This document shows positions 63,570 to 64,000 of a stretch of DNA of 64,000 nt, piece by piece. The DNA lies in the NCBI RefSeq assembly GCF_014879975.1, contig NZ_CP062500.1:1364001-1428000 (forward strand). The letters are read 5' to 3'. The position numbers and the translations under genes are program-made. The notes beneath the pieces are model-generated. The model did not search any database and had not been told where the DNA came from. It saw only the letters and a list, made by a program, of their open reading frames with translations. Numbering within the stretch: position 1 is the stretch's first letter; every line of letters starts with the position of its first letter. The stretch is from Vibrio bathopelagicus (GTDB lineage Bacteria > Pseudomonadota > Gammaproteobacteria > Enterobacterales > Vibrionaceae).

Positions 63570-64000
63570 GTACGGCTCAGGAAAACGCGTGACTTTTCCA
63601 TCACCACTTAACGTCGTAATCGCTTGTGGTTTCCCGTCGTTATCTAACCTGAGTTCACCAATTGCACTGCGGTTTGAAAGGCGATAAAAGGTCTGATTGT
63701 CAGGGCTACGCTTTTCGATTTTTAGGCGCTTTCGCTTGGTGAAATAGTTAAGAACTGAACGCGGGCTATACAATAATCGGTCACACACATCGCAGAATTT
63801 AAGCAATGGAGCAGGGAACTGATTCTTGATGCCACTGCAGGTGATTTGGTAGATGTTAGGACTGTTTCGGCGATACCTCAGCTTGATGTCGTAGGCAAAC
63901 GAGTAGTGAACATCACCGGAAAGCACCACGAAGTTGGTGGGCGTTTTGGTGTGGGTAAATATACTGATGAGCGTGTTAGCACTGCCAGGGTGTGCCATCC
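63567..64000 (-). CDS. PhoD-like phosphatase, 3' part only
   Basis: C-terminal 143 or so residues of a PhoD-like metallophosphatase; the gene continues beyond the right edge. VVLSGDVHYSFAYDIKLRYRR carries the Gly-Asp-Val-His metal-binding motif typical of the family, followed by ITCSGIKNQFP. The end is beta-rich (GELRLDNDGKPQAI). The TAG stop at 63567-63569 is made of the first three bases of the adjacent fold-back element, so the C-terminus may have been cut or changed by its insertion. PhoD-like enzymes act on phosphodiesters outside the cytoplasm, but some Vibrio members have no signal; the N-terminus is not visible here. Confidence 0.75.
   Translation of the reverse strand, partial: MAHPGSANTLISIFTHTKTPTNFVVLSGDVHYSFAYDIKLRYRRNSPNIYQITCSGIKNQFPAPLLKFCDVCDRLLYSPRSVLNYFTKRKRLKIEKRSPDNQTFYRLSNRSAIGELRLDNDGKPQAITTLSGDGKVTRFPEPY

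Overview
The window reads as chromosomal DNA of a marine gamma-proteobacterium of the genus Vibrio. The pointers are a FabV-type enoyl-ACP reductase, a PLP-dependent aspartate decarboxylase (PanP) in place of PanD, TfoY, an H-NOX/hybrid kinase pair, and the gene run asnS - chemoreceptor - aromatic permease - sdaA - sdaC - nudL - pabB - class I fumarase - ycjX - ycjF - tyrR, which I recall from the large Vibrio chromosome. Species is not settled; the Splendidus clade is a guess. Base composition looks even (low-to-mid 40s %GC by eye). No tRNA, rRNA, CRISPR array, integrase or complete IS was seen.

Layout. 1-5.7 kb: 3' end of fabV, a B1-type metallo-beta-lactamase, a YbjL transporter, grxA, an iron alcohol dehydrogenase. 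5.8-13 kb: hexR, panP, a small exported protein, the lysine exporter lysO, an HDOD protein, tfoY, an outer-membrane barrel. 13-16 kb: a response regulator overlapped by a histidine kinase that carries a cNMP-binding domain and a receiver without its aspartate. 16-31 kb: a DUF945 protein, serC, an AraC regulator, a MOSC protein, a cNMP/CBS/nucleotidyltransferase protein with its exonuclease partner, a barrel protein, aspC, an HD-GYP phosphodiesterase, a MocR regulator, asnS. 31-49 kb: a chemoreceptor with a c-type heme motif, an aromatic permease preceded by a Tyr/Phe-rich leader-like ORF, serine catabolism (sdaC, sdaA), nudL, H-NOX plus hybrid kinase, pabB, fumarase, ycjX-ycjF-tyrR. 49-57 kb: rimJ, two small genes, and an operon of a coiled-coil membrane protein (DUF2760) with two non-canonical Hsp70s. 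57-64 kb: a CHASE-GGDEF cyclase, an exonuclease, cytochrome b561, two secreted alpha/beta-barrel-like proteins, a ToxR-like regulator with a small membrane partner, a TerB-like protein, a fold-back repeat element and the 3' part of a PhoD-like phosphatase.

How the genes work together. Several sit around serine, aspartate and aromatic amino acids: SerC makes serine, SdaC/SdaA import and deaminate it, AspC and PanP use aspartate, PabB draws on chorismate, and TyrR with a TyrR-box-like palindrome before its own gene is the likely aromatic regulator. A second theme is second-messenger, redox and gas signalling: HD-GYP, GGDEF, H-NOX/kinase, heme chemoreceptor, glutaredoxin and cytochrome b561. Most units end in clear intrinsic terminators, so operon borders are well marked.

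The least explained parts, and the best candidates for something undescribed, are the DUF2760/Hsp70/Hsp70 operon, the leader-like ORF before the aromatic permease, the ToxR-like pair next to secreted ABM/dimeric-barrel proteins, and the kinase with a pseudo-receiver resembling its own response regulator.
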